This document shows positions 6,764 to 14,296 of a stretch of DNA of 60,719 bases, piece after piece. The stretch comes from a virus. The notes beneath the pieces were generated by a model. That model ran no database searches and was not told the origin of the DNA. It saw nothing but the letters and a program-made list of their open reading frames with translations. The stretch spans positions 1 through 60,719 of IMG/VR virus record IMGVR_UViG_3300028767_000023, one strand, 5' to 3'. The position numbers and the translations under genes were made by a program. Within the stretch, counting starts at the first letter, position 1; each line of letters begins with the position of its first letter.

Positions 6764-6792
6764 TTGTATTTCAAAAAAGAGTTGTATATTTG
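6764..6792 (+). promoter_or_regulatory. Bacteroidota-type promoter inside a cassette
   Basis: TTG (6764-6766) and TATATTTG (6785-6792) are separated by 18 bases, close to the consensus used by the main sigma factor of Bacteroidota. The start of transcription would fall near 6799, some 37 bases before the gene at 6836. It gives this cassette its own promoter. Confidence 0.65.
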
Positions 6793-6835
6793 TAGAGTCA
6801 AAAGCAATAAAGCCAAGACTTAATAAGTAAATAAA

Positions 6836-7108
6836 ATGAAAGCAAAATTTAATCTTTTAAAAAACGGAAACGTAGCAACAACAGTTTGGGCAAATGCAAA
6901 AACAAAAGAAATGTATCCAGCAAATAGAAATAGTTTTGGGTATAATGCTCAATATATTTTAGGTGATTGGTTTTATGAAAAATATGGTAAAAATATGAAA
7001 ACCAATCAAGGCAAATCTGATTACAGAAAATTTTATTATTCTGCAAAATCAATGGAAAATGCAGGTTTTAAATTAGTAACAAGAGGAGAAAAACCATTAT
7101 GGGACTAA
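6836..7108 (+). CDS. Cassette gene, small basic hypothetical protein
   Basis: The 90-residue basic protein contains VWANAKTKEMYPANRNSF and ILGDWFYEKYGKN, with many aromatic and lysine residues. It has no membrane segment or signal peptide. A Bacteroidota-type promoter lies just upstream and the next gene overlaps its 3' end by ten bases. It is the first gene of the last complete cassette. I do not recognise it. Confidence 0.72.
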   Translation: MKAKFNLLKNGNVATTVWANAKTKEMYPANRNSFGYNAQYILGDWFYEKYGKNMKTNQGKSDYRKFYYSAKSMENAGFKLVTRGEKPLWD

Positions 7109-7272
7109 CACACGGAGGTAAAAGAAAAGCAAGTGGAAGAAAACCTGTTACCGATAAAAAGGTACAGGTTTCTTTTTACATTGAGCAATCTAAAATCGAA
7201 AAACTCGGTGGTTTAGATGCTTTTAAAGAGAAACTTATTGCATACGTAGAACGCTCGTGCAAGGCTTCTTAA
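7099..7272 (+). CDS. Small basic protein with GGKR..GRKP motif
   Basis: This 57-residue gene overlaps the upstream gene by ten bases. Its N-terminus MGLTHGGKRKASGRKP resembles the glycine-arginine-lysine start of many small phage proteins and mobile-element DNA-binding peptides (AT-hook-like). A short ribbon-helix-like part VQVSFYIEQSKIEKLGG follows. It may bind DNA. Its stop lies just before the half attC site at 7275. Confidence 0.7.
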   Translation: MGLTHGGKRKASGRKPVTDKKVQVSFYIEQSKIEKLGGLDAFKEKLIAYVERSCKAS

Positions 7273-7274
7273 AT

Positions 7275-7304
7275 GTGGTATAACGATGTATATCATTAGT
7301 TCAC
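7275..7304 (+). other. Truncated attC site I, end of the cassette array
   Basis: GTGGTATAAC (7275-7284) is the exact reverse complement of the start of this cassette at 6681-6690, so this is a true inverse core. Only a short GATGTATATCATTAG stretch follows, with no full right arm or GTTA core. The array has therefore lost the rest of its last site, and non-cassette phage genes resume. Confidence 0.7.
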
Positions 7305-7315
7305 AAAATTGAACC

Positions 7316-7552
7316 ATGTCAAATCTAACTCAATATGAAACACTTGCATTAAATAAACTTGACAAAAGTATATTTAATGGGAAATGGTCGAATGAAGGTT
7401 TAATTAAATTGGTTCAAATAATTGAACCTTATTTAAATGCAAAAACTATCCCTCAATACGCCAAAGAATACAATATGAGTTTTAATGGAGTCAAAAAATG
7501 CCGAACACAGGTTGTTTTGTTTAGCAAAAAATTTATAATTGATAATGACTGA
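7316..7552 (+). CDS. Probable helix-turn-helix protein
   Basis: The 78-residue protein is mostly helical. The segment IPQYAKEYNMSFNGVKKCR (about residues 46-64) has the shape of a helix-turn-helix in which the second helix would contact DNA. The gene is the first after the cassette array and overlaps the next gene by 14 bases. It could be a small regulator, but no family is recognised. Confidence 0.7.
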   Translation: MSNLTQYETLALNKLDKSIFNGKWSNEGLIKLVQIIEPYLNAKTIPQYAKEYNMSFNGVKKCRTQVVLFSKKFIIDND

Positions 7553-8120
7553 TTCACATCTATATATTCCCTGTGAATGTGGTTTTAACTGCGGTAAGAT
7601 GGTTTATCAAAACCCAAAGTCCTCAATTAAGACTAAGATTCACCAATCCTGTCAATATCGAATGAGTTACGACAAAAAGAAAGCGGGCAAATCAAAGGAT
7701 AGTTTCTTCACCGGGAAACCAACGGTTGATAAGCCAAAAAAAGGCGGCATAGATAAACAATTGGACAATGCCTGGTCATTATTTGTCAAACTAAAGGCAG
7801 GGATGAAATGTGAATATTGTGGAAGTATGAAATCGTTAAATAGTCATCATTTAAATTCAAGGGCAAAAAGAACTGTCCGTTGGGATGTGAATAACGGGAT
7901 TTGCTTATGCGTAAATCATCATATTGGCAATGAATTTAGCGCACATAAAACAAGTATCCCCTTTACGATGTGGTTGATAAAATATAAGGGTCAAAAATTC
8001 ATGGATGATCTTCAATGGAAATCAAACCAGACCGGGAAACACACAGAATTTGAAAAGAAACTTATATTGGATGAATTAAATACAATTATTTGTGATTATA
8101 AAAGCAAAAAATCAAAATAA
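7539..8120 (+). CDS. HNH/NinG-like endonuclease
   Basis: The 193-residue protein has an N-terminal CECGFNCGK zinc-type segment and a lysine-rich linker. At residues about 90-130 it has an HNH-type nuclease core: CEYCGS, then LNSHHLNSRAKRTVRWD, then N.ICLC..HH. The HH pair, N and metal-binding cysteines match HNH enzymes. The WDVNN spacing recalls the NinG (Rap) recombination endonucleases that cut branched DNA. It probably resolves recombination intermediates or cuts DNA for this phage. The start may be the second ATG at 7545. Confidence 0.78.
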   Translation: MIMTDSHLYIPCECGFNCGKMVYQNPKSSIKTKIHQSCQYRMSYDKKKAGKSKDSFFTGKPTVDKPKKGGIDKQLDNAWSLFVKLKAGMKCEYCGSMKSLNSHHLNSRAKRTVRWDVNNGICLCVNHHIGNEFSAHKTSIPFTMWLIKYKGQKFMDDLQWKSNQTGKHTEFEKKLILDELNTIICDYKSKKSK

Positions 8121-8124
8121 TTTG

Positions 8125-8222
8125 TATCTTTGAGATGGATAGATCGGGGTCATGTCCGATTGATAAGGGATACCAGAACTCCCTTCCACTTCTTTTTGTT
8201 CTGGATTTATAAATAAACTGGA
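8125..8222 (+). promoter_or_regulatory. Promoter -7 element and structured leader
   Basis: TATCTTTG (8125-8132) matches the Bacteroidota -7 box, but I find no good -33 box. The following leader contains ATCGG..CCGAT (about 8141-8158) and the pair CCAGAAC (about 8173-8179) / GTTCTGG (about 8199-8205), which can form two hairpins before the gene at 8227. Confidence 0.45.
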
Positions 8223-8226
8223 AATT

Positions 8227-8451
8227 ATGGAACAACCTATTTTTACCGATTTAGAACACTTATTTCTCGTTTCGATGGGTGATAGACCTATTCACGTCCG
8301 ATATGCCGGGAAATCGCCCAAAAAGTATCTCTTTGAACGTGTGAATAACGATTTCGGACAAAGCAAAAGAGGCGATAAGCTTATTTTTGTGCAAAACTTC
8401 CATTTTGGGAGCGATAGGATACAAGGTAAAAGAGTAGTGGTGATTGATTAA
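8227..8451 (+). CDS. Hypothetical small phage protein
   Basis: This gene of 74 codons has its own promoter-like leader. The product is basic and beta-rich (HLFLVSMGDRPIHVRYAGKS, and FHFGSDRIQGKRVVVID at the end). No metal-binding pattern or membrane segment is present. The function is not recognised. It stands in front of a methyltransferase remnant. Confidence 0.7.
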   Translation: MEQPIFTDLEHLFLVSMGDRPIHVRYAGKSPKKYLFERVNNDFGQSKRGDKLIFVQNFHFGSDRIQGKRVVVID

Positions 8452-8462
8452 ACTAAGATAAA

Positions 8463-8668
8463 ATGATTCTACCAAATTACGAAATAGAAAATTTCCAGTT
8501 TTTCAATGCTGACAACATGGAAATTTTTCGATCGGCATTGCAATTGACAAAGCCAATCAACTCGACAAGAAAAACCTTACATTTGTTGGAATCGAACTCG
8601 ATGAATATTATTTTAATGCAGGGATTGAACGATTTAAAAATCACAAAAAACAGTTAAATTTATTCTGA
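8463..8668 (+). pseudogene. Remnant of a DNA adenine methyltransferase
   Basis: The first frame gives YEIENFQFFNADNMEIF, like the N-terminal strand of phage N6-adenine methyltransferases. From about 8535 another frame (offset +2) reads IAIDKANQLDKKNLTFVGIE followed by LDEYYFNAGIERF and ends at 8668. The GIELDE.Y...A..R pattern is the C-terminal signature of this family. The middle, with the catalytic DPPY-type motif and the first SAM glycine motif, is missing. An intact enzyme would be over 200 residues, so this is a deletion and frameshift relic. A 64-residue open frame (8463-8657) remains but is probably meaningless. Confidence 0.7.
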
Positions 8669-8886
8669 TGCAAACGAAGAAATTTAGCTTTATTGAAAGC
8701 ATAATAAATACAATAGTTGGGTTCCTAGTTTCATTAGGAATTCAGCTATTTATTTATCCGTTATTAAATATTCCCGTTACCTTTAAGCAAAACATAATTA
8801 TCACATTTATTTTCACAATTGCAAGCATTTTAAGGGGATATGTGATAAGAAGGTTTTTCAATTTTAATAAGTTTAATCAAAAATAG
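8668..8886 (+). CDS. Small two-span membrane protein
   Basis: The 72-residue protein has two hydrophobic helices (IINTIVGFLVSLGIQLFIYP and QNIIITFIFTIASILRG) and a basic tail Y.IRRFFN. This arrangement (helix, ..QL..P.., helix, R.Y.IRR.F) is that of a widespread small phage membrane protein family without known function. The ATG overlaps the TGA of the methyltransferase remnant. It probably sits in the inner membrane. Confidence 0.78.
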   Translation: MQTKKFSFIESIINTIVGFLVSLGIQLFIYPLLNIPVTFKQNIIITFIFTIASILRGYVIRRFFNFNKFNQK

Positions 8887-8888
8887 AT

Positions 8889-9050
8889 ATGGAAAACAAA
8901 ATCGACTGCACCAGGTGCGCTAACTTTGACCCTGAAAAAACTAATGAGTTTTCAAATCAAATAATTCATTGTGATAAGAATCACCGGGTTATTTTTAGAC
9001 CAAAATTAAACGGTTACTATCGGAGTAAATGTGAGGACTTTAAACTATAA
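8889..9050 (+). CDS. Short zinc-binding protein
   Basis: A 53-residue reading frame directly follows the membrane protein gene. CTRCANF near residue 7, HCDKNH near residue 28 and SKCEDF near the end give a C-x2-C-xn-C-xn-C pattern typical of tiny phage zinc-finger proteins. A gene start six bases after its stop supports a packed operon. Function unknown. Confidence 0.65.
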   Translation: MENKIDCTRCANFDPEKTNEFSNQIIHCDKNHRVIFRPKLNGYYRSKCEDFKL

Positions 9051-9055
9051 AAATT

Positions 9056-9367
9056 ATGGCTAAATTTTATAGTTCAAAATATGAAGATGAATGCTACCAA
9101 AAACAACACTTCATTGAATACATGATTGAAAATAATCTTTCCGAGATCGAATTAACCGAAGAGAAACAAATGAATAATTCCGGTTATTTCTGGTGTACCG
9201 AATTTCTTGAAATGGGAGAAGTTGGCGAATCTTGCGGAAAAATATGTAAAAAATATATCCCCCGAAATGGTAAAAATGGAAGATGTCGGTTTTCAAACAA
9301 TGTTTATGAATCAACCGACAAAAAAATTACACTTAAAAACAAAAGTTTTATTACCAATCCAAAATAA
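9056..9367 (+). CDS. Hypothetical phage protein with cysteine cluster
   Basis: The 103-residue product starts six bases after the previous stop. It contains GYFWCTEFLEMGEVGESCGKICKKYIPR in its centre (residues about 43-70, given here as separate motifs WC, SCGK and ICKKY), which may bind zinc. The ends are lysine-rich. It is followed by a promoter-like element that starts the replication operon. Confidence 0.68.
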   Translation: MAKFYSSKYEDECYQKQHFIEYMIENNLSEIELTEEKQMNNSGYFWCTEFLEMGEVGESCGKICKKYIPRNGKNGRCRFSNNVYESTDKKITLKNKSFITNPK

Positions 9368-9372
9368 TATAC

Positions 9373-9380
9373 TATATTTG
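9373..9380 (+). promoter_or_regulatory. Promoter -7 element before the replication operon
   Basis: TATATTTG matches the Bacteroidota -7 consensus and lies 46 bases before the start of the small gene at 9426. No clear -33 TTTG is found 19 bases upstream, so confidence is moderate. Confidence 0.5.
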
Positions 9381-9425
9381 TAGTCCGGTTAATTCCGGTT
9401 TTTTAAGGACTAAAATTTAACAAAA

Positions 9426-9596
9426 ATGTTTAAGTTTAAAATTGAAAGATTACTTAATGAATTTCACATCAAACAGGAGGCTTTGATCGAAGTTATAAAA
9501 AGTAACCGGGTAACGTTCGCAAAGAAGATGAAAGACAATTCATTTTCAGAAGAAGAAAAAGTATTAATCCTTAATAAATATGGATCATTGCTTTAA
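9426..9596 (+). CDS. Small helix-turn-helix-like protein
   Basis: The 56-residue helical protein (start context AAAA-ATG) reads like a minimal lambda-repressor-type fold. IEVIKSNRVTFAKKMKDNSF resembles helices two to four of such domains, in which the target-reading helix is partly lost. It lies alone between a -7 element and the replication initiator gene. It could regulate the replication operon, but this is inference. Confidence 0.6.
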   Translation: MFKFKIERLLNEFHIKQEALIEVIKSNRVTFAKKMKDNSFSEEEKVLILNKYGSLL

Positions 9597-9630
9597 TTTT
9601 TTTCGAGTTAAAAATACAAAATTGTAAATT

Positions 9631-10404
9631 ATGGCAATATTCCGTAAAATTCATACAACCTTCTGGAGTGATAGTTTTATTTCTGATTTAGATCGGGATA
9701 AAAAACTTTTTTACCTTTATCTTCTCACAAATGAAAGAACGTCTCAATGTGGAATCTATGAAATCACTAAAAAACAAATTTCTTTTGATTTGGGATACAC
9801 TATTGATACAATATCCAAACTATTTGAATACTTCATTAAAATAGGCAAAATAAGATATAATGAAGTCACAAAAGAGATTGCTATTAAAAATTGGTTAAAA
9901 TACAATGGTAGCAATTCCCCAAAGGTTCAATCATGTATAAATAAGGAACTTGAAAAGGTTAAAGATATTGTATTAATAGAGTATATAAACAGTATAGATA
10001 CACAATCACAACAAGAACAAGACCCAGAAGAAGAACAAGACCCAGAAGAAGAGATAAAATCTATTTTTTCTTTTGAAGAATTTTGGAACCTTTATAATAA
10101 AAAGATTGACATAAAAGCTTGTAAAAATAAATATTCAAAATTATCTGAATCTGACAGGCAAAAAATAAAAGATTCCCTTCCTTTATATCTTTTAACAATT
10201 AAAGACAAGCAATATCAAAAACACCCACAAACATTTCTTAATAATCAATGTTGGAATGATGAAGCTTTTCAACCACAAAAAAATATAACAGGTGATTGCG
10301 AAGCCGAATATTTAAGAGAAGTTGAATCACTTATTAATAAAAATTATCAAATAGAAAAATTTCAAGCTGAGTTTAAAGTTCTAAAAGCAAAGTATAATAA
10401 ATGA
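9631..10404 (+). CDS. Replication initiator-like protein (winged helix N-terminus)
   Basis: The 257-residue protein starts MAIFRKIHTTFWSDSFISD.D and continues K.FYLYLLTN..T..CGIYEI. I associate this pattern with phage replication initiators of the DnaD/lambda O type with a winged helix-turn-helix at residues 20-90. A low-complexity stretch of repeated QEQDPEE (about 128-148) links it to a C-terminal domain with W.LY..K, KDKQYQKHPQTFLNNQCW (about 193-210), usual for replisome-loading factors. It overlaps the primase-helicase start by four bases. It probably binds the origin and loads the helicase. Confidence 0.75.
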   Translation: MAIFRKIHTTFWSDSFISDLDRDKKLFYLYLLTNERTSQCGIYEITKKQISFDLGYTIDTISKLFEYFIKIGKIRYNEVTKEIAIKNWLKYNGSNSPKVQSCINKELEKVKDIVLIEYINSIDTQSQQEQDPEEEQDPEEEIKSIFSFEEFWNLYNKKIDIKACKNKYSKLSESDRQKIKDSLPLYLLTIKDKQYQKHPQTFLNNQCWNDEAFQPQKNITGDCEAEYLREVESLINKNYQIEKFQAEFKVLKAKYNK

Positions 10405-12455
10405 ACGAACGTCAAATAAAATACACTTTTGAGTTAATGAAGCAACCTAATGAAGTGGTTGAAATTAGAATCATTGAATCAACGGGGAAAACATATAGCG
10501 GCTATTTTAAGGATATTGATATTCTGGTAAAAGAAGTTTCAAGGTTCAATAATTTTAATATCTATTTTGTTTTAAATCACATAAATGAAGCTTGTTTTTC
10601 AAGGGAACAAAGCAATAAAATCATTGATAAGCCTAAAAACACCACTTCAGATAATGATATTGATAACCGGGATTGGCTTTTAATTGACATCGATACAAAG
10701 CGGGCAACCGGAGTTAGTTCGACAGATGAAGAAAAGTTAAACTCAAAAGATACAGCAAACAAAGTTTTTTCTTTTCTTCGTGACTTAGGTTTTTCAAAAC
10801 CTATTAGTTGCGATTCTGGTAACGGTTTTCACCTTCTTTATAAAATAAACCTTCCAAACAATAATGAAAGTAAAGAACTACTTCAAAAGGTTTTACAGGT
10901 ATTGGATTTGTATTTTACCAATGATAAAGCTGAAATAGATAAGGCTGTTTTCAATGCTTCCCGGATTACCAAGCTTTATGGCTCAATAGCCCGAAAAGGA
11001 AAAGATACACCGGAAAGGCCTCACCGGGAAAGCTTGATTAAAGGCGTACCAGATCAAATTAAAATAACCCCGGTTGAGCTTCTTAAGAAAGTAGCTGACA
11101 TGCTCCCCGTAAAAGAACAACCTACTTTCAATAACAATTACGGAAAACAGGAATTTAGTTTAGATAACTTCATTTCTGATCATGGAATTTTAATTAAATC
11201 AAAAGATAGTTACGGCGGGGGAATACGCTATAACCTTGAATGCTGCTTATTTGATAGTTCACATAAAGGAAAAGACGCTTGTTTGTTCCAGCTTCAAAAT
11301 GGTGCAATCGGTTATAAATGCCTTCACAATAGTTGTTCTAATTACAAATGGCAGGATGTTCGTAGGTTATTTGAACCACAGGCATACGATCAAAAAGTAA
11401 ATTACAAACAAACTAGGGAAACGGTAAAGCCAACCATTCAACCTCAACAAAAAATTGAAGAAAAGGGAAATAAATTTATCCAATTAAGTGAGGTAAAAAA
11501 CGTTGATCGAAGTACGATAGTTTCAATACCTTCAGGATTAACCGAATTAGATCGTAAGATAATTGGATTTAACAAAGGTGAGGTATCAATTTGGAGCGGT
11601 AAAAATGCCTCTGCAAAATCAACAATTTTAAATCAAATTTGCCTAAATGCGATAAACCGTAATTTCAAAGCAATAGTTTTTAGTGGTGAACTTACACCAT
11701 TGAGACTGAAAAACTGGACACATTTACAGGCTGCCGGCAGGCAATATACAAAACCAACTGAGTATGAAAATTTGTATTTTGTTCCGTTTAATATCGGTGA
11801 AAAAATAGATACTTGGCTAAATGATAAATATTTCATTTATAACAATAAATACGGAAATGAATATTCACAACTTTTGATTGATGTTGAAGCAAAGGTTTTA
11901 GAAAATAAAGTTGATATTGTTTTGCTTGATAATATTATGGCTTTAGATTTTAGTACAGCATCAAATGATAAATATTTGGCTCAAACCAAGGCAATTTTAG
12001 AAATTCATAAACTTGCCGAAAGATTAAATATTCATATCCATATCGTAGCGCATCCCCGGAAAGCTGTTACTTTTTTAAGAAAGGATGATATTAGTGGGAC
12101 GGCTGACCTCTCAAACATTGTTGATAATGTATTTATTTGTCACCGGGTAAACAATGATTTTATGCGAAGCGCTAAAGAGTTTTTTGATTTAAGCGTGGTT
12201 ACTCAATATTTCAATTATTCAAATGTTATTGAAATATGCAAAAATAGGGATTTGGGCGCAATGGATTTATTATTTGGATTTCATTTTGAAGTTGAAAGTA
12301 AACGAATTTTGAATTATGATCATGAAAACATTGTTTATGGTTGGCAGGATATTGTTGAAGAAAGAGCCATTGATTTTAACGGCTATGCTCCAAGTGAAAT
12401 GAAACCAGATTTAGAGTTTTGGGAAGAACCAACAGATACTAATACACCTTTTTAA
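10401..12455 (+). CDS. Primase-helicase (archaeo-eukaryotic-type primase fused to a DnaB/RecA-like helicase)
   Basis: The 684-residue protein begins with a primase-polymerase-like domain. LLIDIDTKR (about residue 93) supplies the catalytic acid pair and SGNGFHLLYKI (about 137) the conserved SGxGxH block. A zinc-knuckle region (about 270-315) has CCLFDSSHKG and CLHNSCSNY. From about residue 375 a RecA-fold helicase follows, with Walker A GKNASAKST (about 400), Walker B VDIVLLDN (about 510) and an arginine-rich C-part with HPRK. It would prime and unwind phage DNA. It is translated from an ATGA overlap with the initiator gene, which fits a joint role in replication. Confidence 0.88.
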   Translation: MNERQIKYTFELMKQPNEVVEIRIIESTGKTYSGYFKDIDILVKEVSRFNNFNIYFVLNHINEACFSREQSNKIIDKPKNTTSDNDIDNRDWLLIDIDTKRATGVSSTDEEKLNSKDTANKVFSFLRDLGFSKPISCDSGNGFHLLYKINLPNNNESKELLQKVLQVLDLYFTNDKAEIDKAVFNASRITKLYGSIARKGKDTPERPHRESLIKGVPDQIKITPVELLKKVADMLPVKEQPTFNNNYGKQEFSLDNFISDHGILIKSKDSYGGGIRYNLECCLFDSSHKGKDACLFQLQNGAIGYKCLHNSCSNYKWQDVRRLFEPQAYDQKVNYKQTRETVKPTIQPQQKIEEKGNKFIQLSEVKNVDRSTIVSIPSGLTELDRKIIGFNKGEVSIWSGKNASAKSTILNQICLNAINRNFKAIVFSGELTPLRLKNWTHLQAAGRQYTKPTEYENLYFVPFNIGEKIDTWLNDKYFIYNNKYGNEYSQLLIDVEAKVLENKVDIVLLDNIMALDFSTASNDKYLAQTKAILEIHKLAERLNIHIHIVAHPRKAVTFLRKDDISGTADLSNIVDNVFICHRVNNDFMRSAKEFFDLSVVTQYFNYSNVIEICKNRDLGAMDLLFGFHFEVESKRILNYDHENIVYGWQDIVEERAIDFNGYAPSEMKPDLEFWEEPTDTNTPF

Positions 12456-12456
12456 T

Positions 12457-12714
12457 ATGATTTGTGAAAATAATCTACATAGATATAATGTTTTAAAAAA
12501 AGGTAGCAAACAAAAGGGTAATAGTTTAATAAAAAACCTTAAGGGAGTAGTCCAATTTAATGACAATATGATAATTATTAATCATTTTTCAAGCTTAAGA
12601 GAAGCCTCGTATTTGTTGAATATTAATTATTCAAATCTAAGCTCAATAATGAGCGGAAAAAGAAAATCTAAGTTAATATTAAAATATTTAAATGAAACTA
12701 CAAACATGGTTTGA
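12457..12714 (+). CDS. Free-standing NUMOD1-like DNA-binding peptide
   Basis: The 85-residue basic protein contains FSSLREASYLLNINYSNLSS followed by IMSGKRKS (about residues 47-75). This matches the NUMOD1 helix-turn-helix found at the ends of homing endonucleases (F.S..EA...L.I..S.I....GKR). No nuclease domain is attached, so it is either a relic of a homing endonuclease or a small regulator. It sits between two replication genes and overlaps the next gene by 23 bases. Confidence 0.72.
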   Translation: MICENNLHRYNVLKKGSKQKGNSLIKNLKGVVQFNDNMIIINHFSSLREASYLLNINYSNLSSIMSGKRKSKLILKYLNETTNMV

Positions 12715-13201
12715 TGTTGAAAATGGTGTCGAATTTTGGCACAATCTTCCCGGATTCAAAAGTCAACGAGAAGAAATAAAAAAGAAAGACGGTAGGTATA
12801 TTGTGACTTACGAAAAAGAGGATGATCAACAAAGTAGGGAGCAAAACAATGCACGTTGGGCTATTCCGTACTTGTTTTTTGAAAAAGCTTTAAAAGATAC
12901 TGGAAATTTACCACAAACCTCATCTAAATTAGATGTTCACGAATGGTGCATGTTGAATTACCTTCCAAATGATTACAGAGAACGTATTTTTGAAAAATGG
13001 AAACTAAAAGAGGGTATGGTTAATTTAAGGACAGGTGAAATTTATAAGACACCTTTTAGGTTAACCACCACCAAAATGAGCAAAAAAGATTCCAATAACT
13101 ACTATGAGGCTATGCAAAATGGCTATGCTATGGATTTTTCATCAGAGGATGAAAACGATCAAATTCCTGATCCAAAAAAGAATTGGAAAAACTTTAAATA
13201 G
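12692..13201 (+). CDS. NinB-like recombination protein
   Basis: The 169-residue protein has YIVTYEKEDDQQSREQNNARW (residues about 36-56; a similar 'R(S).eQN...' pattern marks NinB). The centre contains WCMLNYLPNDYRERIFEKW, and FRLTTTKMSKKDSNNYYEAM follows (about 128-147). The T-T-K-M-s-k-k-d block and preceding helices recall lambda NinB/Orf recombination mediators that bind single-stranded DNA. Such proteins help load strand-annealing proteins. The match is by pattern only. It follows the helicase and NUMOD1 gene in the replication operon. Confidence 0.6.
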   Translation: MKLQTWFDVENGVEFWHNLPGFKSQREEIKKKDGRYIVTYEKEDDQQSREQNNARWAIPYLFFEKALKDTGNLPQTSSKLDVHEWCMLNYLPNDYRERIFEKWKLKEGMVNLRTGEIYKTPFRLTTTKMSKKDSNNYYEAMQNGYAMDFSSEDENDQIPDPKKNWKNFK

Positions 13202-13288
13202 AAACATCATATTTTAATGGAAGAGTTTGAAAAACATTTGATTAATTTTTAATAAATCATTGAAATTTAGTAACTTTAAATAAAAATT

Positions 13289-14098
13289 ATGAGTAATAAT
13301 GCAATTTATAAACCGAAAGGTTCCGCACAAGAGTACGCTCAATGGGCTTGTAATTTCTATGTAGGATGTTCAAACGATTGTACTTATTGCTACTTGAAAA
13401 AAGGTATTGGGGCAAAAGTATTGGGTGGGCAGATCCCAATGTTAAAAAAGTGTTTCAAGAACGAAGAACACGCTATTGAAGTATTTGAAAAGGAATTAAA
13501 AGCAAACCTTTCTGAACTTCAGAAACATGGATTATTCTTTAGTTTCACGACTGATCCTTGTTTGCCACAATCAATAGGATTGACATTTAAGGCTGTTAGA
13601 ATTTGTCAACAGTATGACGTTCCCATCAAGATACTCACCAAAATGGAAAATTTATCTGATGATGTTAAATATGGTTTTGGATTTTTACTTAAAAGGAATT
13701 TGATTGCTATTGGAGTAACACTAACGGGGCATGATGAACTTGAACCAGGAGCAAGCCAGACACATCAAAGAATAAGGCTGCTAAAAAGAAGCAATGAGTT
13801 GGGTTTTAAAACTTTTGCTTCAATTGAGCCAATTATTGATTTTGATAGTTCATTCAGGATGATATGTGACTCTTATTTATTCTGTGATTTATATAAAATT
13901 GGACTGAAATCAGGTGAAAAATACAGTAAACAGGAATTGATTTATTTTATTGAAGGTGTAAATGGATTGTGTCATAAAAAGGCAGCAAATATCCCTGTAT
14001 ATTTCAAAGATTCTCTCTTAAAAGCAGCCGGAATAGATCGTAAAGATTTACCTGTAAATTGTGTTAACCGGGATTTTGATTTATTTAAATCAATTTAG
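13289..14098 (+). CDS. Radical SAM protein (spore photoproduct lyase-like family)
   Basis: The 269-residue protein has the radical SAM cluster motif CSNDCTYCYL (Cx3Cx2C) near residue 27, preceded by CNFYVG. Later it has FSFTTDPCLPQ (about 85) and GVTLTGHDE (about 145), then SIEPIIDF (about 175), as in SplB/COG1533-type enzymes. The cluster binds a 4Fe-4S centre and cleaves SAM to form a radical. The substrate is unknown; in phages, relatives sit near DNA metabolism genes and could modify DNA or a host protein. It is the last gene of the rightward operon. Confidence 0.85.
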   Translation: MSNNAIYKPKGSAQEYAQWACNFYVGCSNDCTYCYLKKGIGAKVLGGQIPMLKKCFKNEEHAIEVFEKELKANLSELQKHGLFFSFTTDPCLPQSIGLTFKAVRICQQYDVPIKILTKMENLSDDVKYGFGFLLKRNLIAIGVTLTGHDELEPGASQTHQRIRLLKRSNELGFKTFASIEPIIDFDSSFRMICDSYLFCDLYKIGLKSGEKYSKQELIYFIEGVNGLCHKKAANIPVYFKDSLLKAAGIDRKDLPVNCVNRDFDLFKSI

Positions 14099-14210
14099 CC
14101 TATTTTAAGGCATTTAAAGCCACTTTCTTTAAAAGCTAATAAAGTACATTACTTTTAATAGATCGTTTAAAATTTGTACCCAGAAATGGGTGGTTTGGGG
14201 TAATAGTTAG

Positions 14211-14247
14211 GAAAAAGAAAAGCCGGGAACGTAATTGAACCCGGCTT
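14211..14247 (-). terminator. Intrinsic terminator of the leftward late operon
   Basis: AGCCGGG (14221-14227) and CCCGGCT (14240-14246) form a strong stem. On the minus strand the stem is followed by a T-rich tract (complement of GAAAAAGAAA). It lies downstream of the lysis genes. The rightward operon ends just before it, so it may stop both. Confidence 0.8.
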
Positions 14248-14296
14248 ACTGATTACTAAACCTAAATACTTAATAAACTATGAAAAAGTCTTATTT

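Noticed and set aside
2018-7304. Integron integrase gene or attI site
   Set aside because: No tyrosine recombinase motif was found anywhere in the window, so the array is reported as lacking its own integrase.
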